Part shown: in pieces, positions 33,116 to 44,348 of the stretch
Layout: every line of letters starts with the position of its first letter
Numbering within the stretch: the first letter of the stretch is position 1
Assembly (NCBI GenBank): GCA_016800925.1
Contig: JABCPU010000265.1
Coordinates: 1-64,000 of the forward strand
Reading direction: 5' to 3'
DNA length: 64,000 nucleotides
DNA from: Suillus spraguei
Taxonomy: Eukaryota; Basidiomycota; Agaricomycetes; Boletales; Suillaceae
Notes under the pieces: model-generated
Database searches by the model: none
Seen by the model: only the letters and a program-made list of their open reading frames with translations
What the model was told of the DNA's origin: nothing
Made by a program: the position numbers and the translations under genes

Positions 33116-33329
33116 TGCTATTGTTTTGCCACAATCAGACAGTTGGTACGACTACCAAACTCTTCTTGTCAAATAGACTCTAATAATAGGTACGAATGTG
33201 AAGTCAAGCTCATGGTGCACTTCTGCGTAAACTGAGTGCAACAAATCATCTCCCAAGAACAAATCTACGACATCGGCGGAGTGTTGTCCAGGTCTATTTG
33301 TTTATTCTCTCATTTATCAAGCGAAAAAA

Positions 33330-33565
33330 ATGGTCGCCAGGCAACCAGAACGTTCAACGCCACTTTGCATCATAGGAATCCGAAAACAAATTCGAATGTG
33401 AGTACTGCACAGCGCACTGCAGGGTATGTATTTCAATACTGTCTTTACGTAGTCCTATTGTGCAACTGTTGTAGGACACCGTTTATGAATTCGAACGATT
33501 CAAGCCGGACTATGTGCAACTTCTCGCACCGCATTTGGCCCGGCCCACAGACGTTGAAGGCTTAA
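33330..33565 (+). CDS. Small two-exon protein next to UbiA gene 1, unknown
   Basis: Exons 33330-33397 and 33475-33565, phase-2 GT-AG intron; 52 aa. It begins MVARQPERSTPL and contains SNDSSRTMCNFSHRIWPGP. The paralog at 37001-37264 keeps the same structure (61 aa). Of 24 aligned residues in exon 2 only four differ, fewer than in the alternative frame, which mildly supports coding. This copy ends earlier through a small indel. Confidence 0.4.
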
Positions 33566-33704
33566 ACCGCTCCAGTAAGAAAAACGCTGGGCTCACCAGT
33601 GCTGAAAAAACACAGGTTTGAACGTTGATCCTAATTTCGTATAGATCAGATTATTCAAATGGATCTGTGCCAGTCTTTTGGGTCACAGAATGCTGTTGTA
33701 CCAG

Positions 33705-33712
33705 TATAAAAA
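33705..33712 (+). promoter_or_regulatory. TATA box of UbiA gene 1
   Basis: TATAAAAA 44 bp upstream of the ATG at 33756; conserved in copy 2 at 37398. Confidence 0.6.
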
Positions 33713-33755
33713 GCGGAGGAGAGCGGTACTTGCTTGCTCTTCAGTCTCAATCAAC

Positions 33756-34847
33756 ATGCCAATCCTCACAATCTCGAAGCTTGCAGATGAGCTCTTCTTG
33801 CGACCTATCGTAATATCGATGAATAGCTTGGCCCTGTCAACCCTGATGTCATATGCCATGTCCGCCAACGGAAGCATCGACTGGAGACCGGTACGCTCAT
33901 CAAGTTAATCCTAGATAATCTCGCTTATGTCAATGTCTTCATAGATAACCATCTGTGTCGCGTCGGATATCATTGTCATGGGTACTGACCATCTCAAGGA
34001 TAAAGAGGAAGAGTTTTCGTCGGATCGCAATAATGTCAATGATCCACGCCTCGCTTCTTGGTTTATATATGCACGAACCTTCCTCACCGCCAGCGCTGTG
34101 CTCCTTGCATTGGTACTATCTCAATGTCCAATTTCGACACTCTTCACTACGGCAGCGTTCGTCGCCCCTGCCTTGCTCTGGACTACTCCGATCAGCTTCG
34201 AGAGGTTTGCGCTGATCTTGAAGCGTCTGCTCGAGAGATATGGCAGAGACAAGCACCAGCCTTATACATCTGCGCCTGTCCTGGTCATCAAACGCATTCC
34301 TGGCATGAAAGCCATTTTTAATGGCATCATTCGAGGGTACGTCTCGTCTTTGCCTTGAACGATGCACGTGCAAACCAATGCTCTTTAGATATGGCATTTA
34401 CACTGTGGTCTTCTCCGTGTTGTCGGGATCTGGCAATCTGACTAACACGCTACCATCTCCATGGAGTGTTGTTCAATTAATCGTCTGGTCGACCGTCAAC
34501 CGCTCATGCCACGCAGTGAATAGACAGTATATGATGACACAATTTGACCCTGACCATGTCTATAGATCATGACTGATGTCCGTGATTTCGAAGACGATAT
34601 GAAGGCCGGTGTCCCCACCATACCCGTCCTTCTCGGTTCTATACTCAAAACGAAGGTCATATTGACGGCTTGTCATATGCTGGTTATGTTGGCCTTCATC
34701 GAAAACACATACATTATGGGAAGCTGTCTATTTGCCGCAGCTCTGGTATGGATGCTTGGCAAGCACTCGCCGAAAAAGGCATTCTTGTTGAGTACCCATT
34801 CGCAGTCCTTGTTTATTATCTGGTACTTGCTGACGAGGCATATTTAG
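33756..34847 (+). CDS. UbiA-family prenyltransferase-like membrane protein, copy 1
   Basis: Exons 33756-33890, 33945-34336, 34389-34515, 34566-34847; 311 aa, no interruption. Several hydrophobic helices (about residues 15-35, 85-125, 175-200, 240-275, 290-305). Two Asp-rich metal/diphosphate motifs fit the UbiA superfamily: D60xxxD64 (TDHLKDKEE) in the first half and D222VRDFEDD229 in the second. The first motif is a weak match to the classical NxxxDxxxD, so the substrate could differ from ubiquinone-type enzymes; fungal UbiA proteins also make meroterpenoid or terpenoid products. Start chosen because of the TATA box 44 bp upstream and conservation with copy 2. No other biosynthetic gene is adjacent. 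Confidence 0.78.
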
Positions 34848-36304
34848 TTCCTGTTGGCAGGATCGACAAAATATTAATAAGTGCTTTGGTAATATTTTTT
34901 AGGTCTATCGAAGAATCCATAGTTGCATATATAATACATCTCACCATACCTATAATGTTAAACTACCTACCTAGACGTTTTATCCTCCATCGTCAACGAT
35001 ACAACCTATAGTTGTACTTGTATCCAGTAGACGGATTTCACCTTCAGCGTAAACTTCCGAGCTAACCACCTATCTTTGAATTATGACAACATTTGATTAG
35101 ATCATTCATGAACCTCGTTTGCTCAGGTAAAATCATAATGCATAAGTTATGGGAGTGGATAGTACACTATAGTACACCCTGCACAAAGATCTAATTTAAT
35201 ATTATTGCAGAGGCTCGTGTCCAGAAAGTTTTGTGAGGATCAAGAAACGTCTAAATCATGTCATTTGATATGATCAATATTTGCATGTGACCATATCAAG
35301 CGCATGTGTCCTGCTGATAGTTGGGCTGTGTACAAAAGGGTCCTGCGCGCACGACGAAGGAAACGCAGATCTGTGTGGAAGAGCGAGAGTACGGAAGGGG
35401 ATTGTCTTGCGCGGCACATGAGATTTTGGATATGGATACATTCCTGAAGTTGCAATCGAGAGCTGAAGCTCTCCTCCATGTGCTACGGTGGGACGGCCCT
35501 GAGTTAATAGTATATACATACCTGACTTGTGATACGGGCGAGGATCCGAGCAGCGCGTTCCTGCCTGATGGTAGATATCAAATCCGATGAATGACTGGGA
35601 ACAGCTTATCAAGACCTGATAAAAAAAGTGCGGTATTCACATGGTAGATGAAGTCATGAATAATCTTACTGTTTATGGGGAATTGATTTGTTCTGTATTG
35701 CGCATGCATGTTCCTGCGAGTATGGAGACGTGGAGCTGGAGCAGACGATAATTGATTTGACAGAGCCTAGGCAAATGTGATTAGGATAGCCGGACTTTGA
35801 GTTAGTTGAGGCGGCGATGACGGCTAAAAATAAACAATAGAAGTTGAGAGCCAAGGTCAGAGAGAAGGGAACGATAGACACGGAAACCAGAGAGTCACAT
35901 TGACATCATTGAGCGTTTAATCTGCATAGCCAGTGCTGAAGCTGTGAAGGGAACACGCAAAAAAGACGCACGGGTAGAATATTCCAATAACCACCTCCCG
36001 GTTCCGACTCGAATCTCCATCGAACAAGCGCCCACTCCGTCGCAGCTTCCATTCCCCATCCGTCTTTCTGTGTACGAATCTCGGAGTACACCTGGAATTC
36101 TGAGTAAACGTTGAATGAGTAGTAGTACGGTAACCCGCGGGTTTACCCGTGCAGTTCCCTAGCGTCGTCACTGATGCGGCGGTTGACCATAACAATATAG
36201 ATGTACACATGCACACACAAACTTGACTATCAAAATTGCTTTCGTCCCAAATTCCAGTTCTTGAAACATCCGCCATCTTGTCCCTTATGTTTACTCATCA
36301 GACA
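34848..36304. other. Intervening DNA of the UbiA duplication; includes an orphan WD40 upstream module
   Basis: The 3' flank of the duplicated block runs to about 35140. No gene is seen in 35140-35640. The stretch 35640-36090 aligns with the WD40 upstream region (for example GCGTTTAATCTGCA, GCTGAAGCTGTGA, GAATCTCCATC), yet no WD40 gene follows. Confidence 0.45.
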
Positions 36305-36309
36305 CGTGA

Positions 36310-36685
36310 ATGCAGTGGCTTGACCATGTGAGGTTGTATCGACAATGAAATTTTGAATCGGTTTGTTCGGGATGCCAGTGAAACCTTCGTGCGCTTCTAC
36401 TAAGTTCTACACAGGCTGACGCTCATTAATATCAGACACTTACCCAACAAATCGAACGGCGTCTCTTTGGCGCTCTTGGTCTGCGTTACTGCGGCTAGTG
36501 CCGAATTCATAAGAATCCAGTTCAGTACCACCTGTTCCTATCATCGCCTCCTTATCAAGGCGGCAGTGGCATCCTTCGAGATGTGCTCTACTAGTGAGTT
36601 ACGGTGCACATATACGGTACCCCTTGTCCTGCCCGGCTCAAAAATACGCGTTCGGGCCTGTTGTGCCATGTAAACGAATCAGAAT
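36310..36685 (-). pseudogene. Unrecognised minus-strand gene fragment, copy 2
   Basis: Paralog of 32814-33115. The terminal exon after the GTAAGT intron is longer here and ends at a TAA near 36290-36310. The upstream frame is shifted relative to it. Confidence 0.38.
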
Positions 36686-37000
36686 GACAATGAACTCACT
36701 GTTATTGTTTCGCCACAATCAGTTAGTACGACTACCAAACCCTGTATAATAATAGGTAGGAATGTGAAGTCACATGGTCGGGCAAATGTGTTACGATATA
36801 TTCTCACCGGTTCTCTGTTTGACTGCTTGATGCAATACAAGGATACGGTAGGTCATGGGACTCATGGCTCACGGTCACGGTGTACTTCGGTGTAACTGAG
36901 TACAAAAAATCATCTCCCCAAGAACAAATGTACGACGTCGACGGAGTGTTATCCGGGTTTATTTGTTTGTCCTCTAGGCTCTCACTCATCAAGCGAGAAC

Positions 37001-37264
37001 ATGGCCGACAGGCAACCAGAACGTTCAACGCCACTTTACATCATAGGAATCCAAAAACAAGTTCGAAAGTGAGTGCTGCACAGCACACAGGGTAATATTG
37101 TATTTCGATACTGTCTTTACGTAGTCCTATTGTCCAACTGTTGTAGGGCACCGTTTGTGAATTCGAACGACCCGAGCCGGACTATGTGCGACTTCTCGCA
37201 CCGCATTTGGCCCGGCCCAAACGTTGAAGGCTCCGAGGGCGCTTCTATGACTTCAACGGACTGA
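37001..37264 (+). CDS. Small two-exon protein next to UbiA gene 2, unknown
   Basis: Exons 37001-37068 and 37147-37264; 61 aa. Begins MADRQPERSTPL and contains SNDPSRTMCDFSHRIWPGP. Same splice phase as the 33330 copy. Confidence 0.42.
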
Positions 37265-37397
37265 CTCTGATGTCAAAAAAGCTGGGGGCGCCAGTGCTGA
37301 AAAAACACAGGTTTGAACGTTGATTCTAATTTCGTATGGATAAGATTATGATTATCTACGTGCTAGTCTTTTGAGTGACGGAACGCGGTCGCACCAG

Positions 37398-37403
37398 TAT
37401 AAG
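37398..37403 (+). promoter_or_regulatory. TATA-like box of UbiA gene 2
   Basis: TATAAG 51 bp upstream of the ATG at 37449; one base differs from the TATAAAAA of copy 1. Confidence 0.5.
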
Positions 37404-37448
37404 AAGCGGGGAAGAGTAGCACTTGCTTGCTCTTCAGTCTCAACCAAC

Positions 37449-38546
37449 ATGCCAATCCTCACAATCTCGAAGCTTGCAGATGAGCTCTTCTTGCGACCCA
37501 TCGTAATATCGATGAACAGCTTGGCCCTGTCAGCCCTGATGTCTTATGTCATGTCTGCCAACGGAAGTATCGACTGGAGACCGGTGCGCTCATCAATTTA
37601 ATACTAGATAATTTCGCTGATGCAATTGTCTTCATAGATCACCATCTGGGTCACGGCGGATATCCTTGTCATGGGTGCTGATCATCTTAAGGATAAAGAG
37701 GAAGAATTTTTGTCGGACTGCAATAATGTCAACGACCCACGCCTCGCTTCTTGGTTTATATATGCACGAATTTTCCTCACTGCCAACACTGTGCTCTTTG
37801 CATGGGCATTATCACAGTGTCCAATTTCGACGCTCCTTACCACGGCAGCGTTCATCGCTCCTGCCTTGCTCTGGACTACTCCGATCAGCTTTGAGAAGTT
37901 TGCGCTGATCTCGAGGCGTCTGCTCAGGATGTTTGGCAAAGACAAGCGCCAGCATTATACACCTGCGCCTGTCCTGGTCATCAAACGCATTCCTGGCATG
38001 AAAGCCATTTTTAACGGCATTATTCGAGGGTACGTCTGCGTCTTTGCCTTGAACGATGGCGCGTAAACCAATACTCTTCAGGTGTGGCGCCTATACTGTG
38101 GTCTTCTCTGTGTTGTCGGGATCAGGAAATCTGACAAACACGCTACCATCTCCATGGAGTGTTATTCAACTAATCGTCTGGTCTACCGTCAACCGCACAT
38201 GCCACGCAGTGAGTAGACAGTATATGATCACATGATTTGAACCTGACCATGTCTATAGATCATGACTGATGTCCGTGATTTCGAAGACGATATGAAGGCC
38301 GGCGTCCCCACCATACCCGTCCTTCTCGGTTCTATACTCAAAACAAAGGCCATATTGACGGCTTGTCACATGCTGGTCATGTTGGCCTTCATCGAAAATA
38401 AATATATTATGGGAAGCTGTCTATTTGCCACAATACTGGTATGGATGCTTGGCAAGCACTCGCCGAAAAAGGCGTTCTTGATTAGCTCTCATTCGCAATC
38501 CTTGTTTATTATCTGGTATATGTTCACGACATATATTCATGTTTAG
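37449..38546 (+). CDS. UbiA-family prenyltransferase-like membrane protein, copy 2
   Basis: Exons 37449-37583, 37638-38029, 38082-38208, 38259-38546; 313 aa, intact. Exon lengths 1-3 are identical to copy 1, and most differences are conservative. The motifs ADHLKDKEE and DVRDFEDD are kept. The C-terminus differs (TTYIHV versus LTRHI). Preservation of both frames and all splice sites after duplication suggests both are, or recently were, functional. Confidence 0.78.
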
Positions 38547-38865
38547 TTCCTGTCGGCAGGATCGACAAAATATTAATAAGTACCTTGGTAATGTTTCAAG
38601 ATCTATCGAAGAATGTATCCGTAGTTGCATAGATTATTTATATCTTTATCGTTGTCTCACCATACCTATAATGTTAAACTACCTACCTAGACTTTTTTTA
38701 TTACTTTACTCTATCGTTAATGATAGAACCCATAGCTGTCCGTGTATCCAGTAGACAGATTTCATCTTTGGCAGAACTTCCGACCTAGCCTGTCTTTAAA
38801 TTTTCACAAAATTTGATTAGATCATTTATGAACCTCGTTTGCTCAGGTAAATCATAATCAGGTTT

Positions 38866-39254
38866 GGGTAAGCAAACGATAGCTTTCGTTGAGTTTCATG
38901 CAATATAATACATGATATATCCGATATTAGCCATAACATTAGATGAGTTACATTTGTCTGACAGTCAGTATGTTTGACGCATCGATATTTCAAATGTCGG
39001 ATAGGTTGGTGGCGTCATATATCATGTGGTAATTTTGGTGATGTCATAGACGGTCAACCATGCCGGGCCGTGGGTAAACCTTGTGTTAAGGGGACGTTTG
39101 GCAGTCAGTCCTTGTCCTTCTACTCACTTGGGAGTCGATGACCTTGCAAGCTAGGTGACTAGAAATTAATCAGGTAGGGTGAGGATGCACAGAGGATCTC
39201 AACTTTACCTTTACTAATAATGACTATCTCTATTGCACACTGCAAGTCATATCA
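38866..39254. other. No gene seen
   Basis: Intergenic DNA before the APH-like kinase gene, beyond the end of the duplicated block. Confidence 0.4.
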
Positions 39255-40546
39255 ATGTCCCAAGACCTCGAGCTGCAAATTTCTGCACTTCACAAATCGC
39301 AATGGGTTAACCTCTCTGGGCTGGTTGATTGTGCCACAAAACGTCTCTCCAAACCTACCTGCCACTCCATTCAACTTCTCAGGTGGGGCAGCTACAATAC
39401 CGTCTACAAACTCGTCTTCGCTGATGGTAGTGAGATCGCCGCCAGCGTATCAGTGCATGTTGACGAGGACTTTAATCCACAAGCAAAGCTGTCTGAGATA
39501 GCCACCATGCAGTATGTTCGCGCGTCCGGATCATATCCAGGTATCATAGTCCCACAAGTTCATGCTTGGGACGTTACATTTTCTAACCTGACTGGCGCGC
39601 CGTATGTTCTCATGGACGTCGTCCACGGACGAAAGCTCGAACGTCTCACCGACAAGAAGAACAACCTTCATGGTTTGGATGTTATGTCAGAAGTGCAGCA
39701 ACTAGTTGTCACCAAAACTCTGGCAGTGCTGCAATCTACTTTGTCAGCACCCGTACCGTTTGATAAGATCGGCAGCATTACCCTCGATGATAAAGGATGT
39801 TTTCTTCTGGGGCCACTCTTTACCATCACACCGAAGAACCTTGGGGGGCCATATAAGTCTCTCGTGGATCTATGGAGGGCCCGACTGCAACATGGGATCT
39901 TGCATGCTCTGAAGGAATGGTCCAGGCTTGAGACCGATGAGCTTTTCAAACCCTCCCAGAACCCAAATGCACCCCTCAGAATTTTTCTGAACTCTTCCAA
40001 CTTCTCTCCTCACTCATACCCCACTTCATCCCTCCGTCTTCTTACGTCCCCTTGGTCTTACACCATCCCGACCTCGCACTCCGCAACATAATTTTTGATC
40101 CAATTGACGATTCAAAGATCGCAGGGGTCATAGACTGGGGGGGCGCACAGATTCTCCCTCTTATGCTCACCGCCAAGTTCCCAAGTGACTTGCATTCGAC
40201 CGGGTGGGATCCCTGCGAGAGACTGGGGATCCCCGATGAGTATTGGAGCACAGTTCCGCATGACTGGACTTCGTTCGGTGACACTTCCAAGTGGCCGAGT
40301 GTCTTCCGGGGCTCAGGCGACCAAGTAGATCTGACCAGTCGAGCGAGCGCCATGATCAAGCAGTATTACCTCCGCCAGCACTTTGGTGCATGTTTTGCGC
40401 AGGAGAATCATGATAAATATAGTGACTATGATCTTTGTCACGCGATGTTGTTCGCGCATGCACCATATTATCTCAAGTTTCATGAGATCGTCATGGACGG
40501 CTGGATCTCTTTGGTCCATCATGCTGAAAATGGTCGGACGTGCTAG
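39255..40546 (+). pseudogene. Aminoglycoside-phosphotransferase (APH)-like kinase with one frameshift
   Basis: Two overlapping frames form one protein of about 430 aa. The first, from ATG 39255, has the nucleotide-binding lobe (LLRWGSYNTVYKLVFADGSE, a hinge-like YVLMDVVHGRKLERL). The second, from about 39975, has the catalytic loop HPDLALRNIIFD and the metal-binding IDWGGAQ, then a long C-terminus to 40546. The frames meet at the C-run 39972-39975, one base out of register. This is the APH/choline-kinase-like family common and expanded in Agaricomycetes; substrates are unknown. A single-base indel in a homopolymer could be a real mutation or a sequencing error. Confidence 0.75.
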
Positions 40547-41453
40547 GACGGTCGGCGCACTGCATTGATTGTCGGTCCAAACGTCTACCGCAGCTCCATG
40601 GAGAAGTCAGTGTTCGACTTGAACATCTTCGAGAAGAAGTTCTCCGAAGATGACAAAAGTGGAAAAGAGGACATGCATGGTTGTAGATGAAATTCCATTT
40701 TCTTTATTGAGGGTTGATCAGGCAGAGGGAAGACTTTCATGGCGAACGCACCATCGTCGACATTGCACGCATCAGGCCAAATCATTCTCATCGTCGGAAG
40801 CTATATGCTGTGTGCAGGCGCCGGAAGTAGCTGTGTTCCCGAGACGTCTACCTGATGACAGTCATGAATCGGACATCAAAAAATCCAAGTTGGCAGGAAT
40901 GTGCTTTCTCATCATCTGTCTCACCAAGAAAATCTTGACGCGAGCTGAACTAAACAAAGTGTATGACATTCCATACTGTGTATTATGACGCTCCAAATGC
41001 CACTTTAATTAAGTGCGCGATACCATACTGATACTATGTCAAAACATTTCATGTAAGTATTTCTAATCAACTGGACTGCCGAAATCTTCAACTGGGCTCG
41101 ACAATCAAGCATTTTGCAAGGTTGTCAGCTGTACGAGCAATCAGTTTTCGTTCGTGATCAAAGTTCACTTCGAGAGGTGATTCGAAGTTACCACATATAT
41201 TACTTCCATGTCTGAAGCCCCTTTATATATGCCTCCTGTCCCCATCATATTTCAACAATAAAACTTCACTACCATCCTAAGTACATCCAAATTTTCAATA
41301 TAGGCTTCTCACGCATGATCTCGTTCCGTGATTGAATTATGAGAAAGGGTACCCTGAAAGTTTCACCCTCACAAATGTGCACATACTACATCACCAAAAG
41401 TCCATAGAGTCGGCTGTCTTTGTCTAGAAAAGGTTAGTACTATTAGTTACCAC
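40547..41453. other. No recognised gene
   Basis: Frames at 40585-40791 (minus) and 40650-40988 (plus) overlap and carry no known motif. The rest is A/T-rich intergenic sequence. Confidence 0.35.
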
Positions 41454-41455
41454 TA

Positions 41456-42808
41456 GTTCGTGCACTCCCTACATCTTGTGCACCGCTCAAAACAACACTT
41501 TTCTACTATTAATCTTCAAACTAATACATGCATATGAATCAATAAATTATAAGTACGCCCTACGAACTCGAATGGACCCAATCTAATAAGAAACAAAAGA
41601 GATATTTTTTGGTGGTGACACCACTGGTGTCACTCTCGCTGTCACCTGCTGGTACTGCCGTAGTGGAGTTTTAAACTCGAACACACTACCAGTAACACAT
41701 CTGAACGTGTATATGGGCGAGTAGCACTCAAGTTGCTGGGATGGAGGAACATCCCAGAGATTCTGATAAAGAGGCTCGCATTCAAGCTGCTTTCCACGAT
41801 GCCTTGAATGGTGTTTATCCCAGTTTCCGGAGTGCTGCTATAGCTCACAAGGTGAGCGCTCCCTTAGTTATTTTGACTTGGATGTAACTCAGTTTTCCTT
41901 TAGATACCCCCGCAGACTGTGCGAGATCGCGCTTCAGGAAATTGTGGCACATGGAGATCATCACTCAGTGAATCCCAAGAAAGGGTTTTGGTGCCATCAC
42001 AACTCGGATTCTGCAACCCCTCTCCATCACTGAAAACTCCGTGCTCAAATATTCGAGATGGTGAATGTTTACCCTGGCAAGAATTGGGTCCGCCGCTTCA
42101 TTTCTCGTCACGCAGATACCACTGTTGTGAAATCACAAGGCCTGGATCCAAAGCGCGCACAACATTCCAACAAGTCAACGATCACAGAGTATTTTGATAT
42201 GCGCAAGGCCTTGGATGACAAGCACGAAGGAATTCCACCGGAACACAACTGGAATGTTGATGAGAAAGGGTGTCAAATGGGAGGTGGTCAAAAGGGAGAT
42301 AATTCAAATTTTATCTTCTCGAAAAGCAATCGAGAATGCTATCGTATTCACAGTGATAATTTAGAGCTGGTCACAATAATTGAATGTATTTTGGCAGCTG
42401 GCGATTCCATTCCTCCATCATTTATTTTGGCTGATGGCCCCATTAATGCTGGATACCAAAATGTTAAAGACATTGGAGGGTCAGTTCTGAACTAAATTCC
42501 AGTTGTTAATGCTACTGATTCGAGTAAATATAGCATTGCAACCTCTCCGACTGGGTAGATTCAGAACTGTTTGCAGCCCGGTTCGAGAAACATCATTACA
42601 GCCATTGCCATCCGGGCATCTGAATAATAATAATGGCTTATATTACTCTGGCAGCTCACAATACATATTTTAGAAGCCAGTGGTTTGTATATACAGTATA
42701 CCTTCATTAATGTCTAGTGCCGAACGGCCTTTGAAACCGGCTAGTGTGACGATACTGTGACTTTCCATAACTTTCGTGACTGCACGAGATGTAGGGAGTG
42801 CACGAAGC
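41456..42808. mobile_element. pogo-like (Tc1/mariner superfamily) element, 1.35 kb
   Basis: Inverted ends: TTCGTGCACTCCCTACATCT at 41457-41476 with its inverse at 42787-42806, extended to about 26 bp with one mismatch. TA dinucleotides at 41454-41455 and 42809-42810 fit a TA target duplication. It carries a decayed transposase. Too short for a full pogo-type transposase gene, so internally deleted. Confidence 0.72.
41741..42495 (+). pseudogene. pogo-like transposase remnant (HTH/CENP-B plus start of DDE)
   Basis: Exon 1 is 41741-41851 (HTH start, FRSAAIAHK); a GT-AG intron follows, then exon 2 from 41904 (IPPQTVRDRASG). After a frameshift near 41990-42060 comes the CENP-B-type part (GKNWVRRFISRHAD, QGLDPKRA) and the DDE start with the first catalytic Asp (NVDEKGCQMGGG) and DNLELVTIIECI. 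Translation stops at 42495, before the remaining catalytic residues. Inactive. Confidence 0.75.
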
Positions 42809-42935
42809 TATGCGTTCTTGTTTCATTTTGTGGACACATAGAAATTAATGGATTGTTTAACGTATGACTAGCCTTCGAACTAACAGGACTAAAAAAGAGA
42901 TAGATGCATGTAGGTGTTTGGGCAAAACCCCGCAG

Positions 42936-43408
42936 TGTTACAATTGTACGTGCCCCTATTCATTCTCTTTCTCCCTTTACGGTGTACATTACATAACATG
43001 ACTCTGATTCATATGCTCAACGCATCTGTACTATAGTTGCCTTCCTTCTTTGGATACGCACTTACGTTCCCATGTCTCTTGGTCCGTGCGCACATATTGG
43101 CCTATTTAAGCACATTGTATTACGCTTGTATACTTTACTTTAATCTTACTGGGTTTTACCTGGAACATCCTTCGCTTAGGTCTCCAACCTAAGTCGTCTT
43201 GAATCGTCTCTAAGTCTAAGCACTCCTTAGTCTTAGTCTCTATTCTCATAGAACCTCTTAGACTTGTCTTTGAGGCTGAACCCTTGATCGTACTCGGAAC
43301 GCGTTCCTTGTACTTTCACCTTGTCCTCTTCTGGACATTGTAAGAACCTCCCAGTAGACCGCCTGTGTCTTTTCACTGTCGCTGGTGACACCACCACAGT
43401 TCGTAACA
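42936..43408 (+). mobile_element. Solo LTR of the Gypsy family
   Basis: 473 bp starting TGTTACAATTG and ending GTTCGTAACA; closely similar to the LTRs of the element at 47465-55062. Flanks CGCAG and TGCAG are a 5-bp target duplication with one C/T difference. It lies downstream of the tyrosine-recombinase gene, at the centre of a palindrome. Confidence 0.85.
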
Positions 43409-44348
43409 TGCAGGGGTTTTCGGCCAGAAACAACACTCTGAACCTGGGAGGATGAGTTTAGCCGTGATTCCCAAATTCTATAAGGAGCCTCGTGATGCGT
43501 CAGGTGTAGCTTGGACTCCCTATTATTAGGTGCAGGGCGAGACATACCTTGGGTTAACGCAACTGTGGCATAGCATAGCGAGTGAAATGTTTGATCACTG
43601 GAGTGTCTTGTAGATATGGTGCCATTATCATAGCGTGATTGCAAAGATAAAGAGTGAAGGCGTCGCTTGACCATCTTCCCATAGACTTGACAACATCAAA
43701 AGGGATTCCATGCAGTAAATATTCAAGTGTTCCTCCAATTCGAATACTGTGGCCTTTCAACTCTGGGCATCCGCCTTGCTTGGCGATGACTCCGATCTGC
43801 TTTAAGAAGGCTCCTCACGTCAATGGACGCATGCCTTTGGGGTGTTTCCATGCGAACAAATGATGATCTGGTGCGGGTTCATTAATCAAGAAATGGTTGG
43901 AGAGCACTGCTTTCAGGTTCGATGTGTCTGATTGTTCGGCCCAATAAATGTCTTTGCCGTCCATTGACATCTTTGTGCATGGTAGCCGTATCTTGGAGAC
44001 TTGTAAGCCATGACGATCCTCTCCATCTAGGAGCACATCTCTCCATTTCACATGTTGATTTGGTGCAAATAGTTTGATTGATTTCACCATCAACTCTCCA
44101 AGACGTGCAAGTGAGTAAAAGGCTGTTGTTAGGCATGCGAATACGGCGGCATCTAGAGGAATTGTGAGATTGAGATGCGTACATATTTTGAAAGCTACTG
44201 TGAAAGGGTCTCGCTTTGGATGTTTCGAGTTGGCAAGAGCTTTGTTAGCTGCTTCATCTAAGGCTGATTTCAACTCCCCATGGTCTACTTTCCAGGTTTG
44301 TCCATGAAGGATGTGCCAAGCCCAAATACCAAAGACATAGTTGGCCAA

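Larger units (their letters stand above)
32770..35140. repeat. Tandem segmental duplication, copy 1 (UbiA block)
   Basis: Collinear with 36305-38865 over minus-strand fragment, small spliced gene, TATA box, UbiA gene and 3' flank (ending AACCTCGTTTGCTCAGGTAA). Exons are nearly identical while introns and flanks have drifted. Confidence 0.85.
36305..38865. repeat. Tandem segmental duplication, copy 2 (UbiA block)
   Basis: Pair of 32770-35140; offset about 3.6-3.7 kb. Confidence 0.85.
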
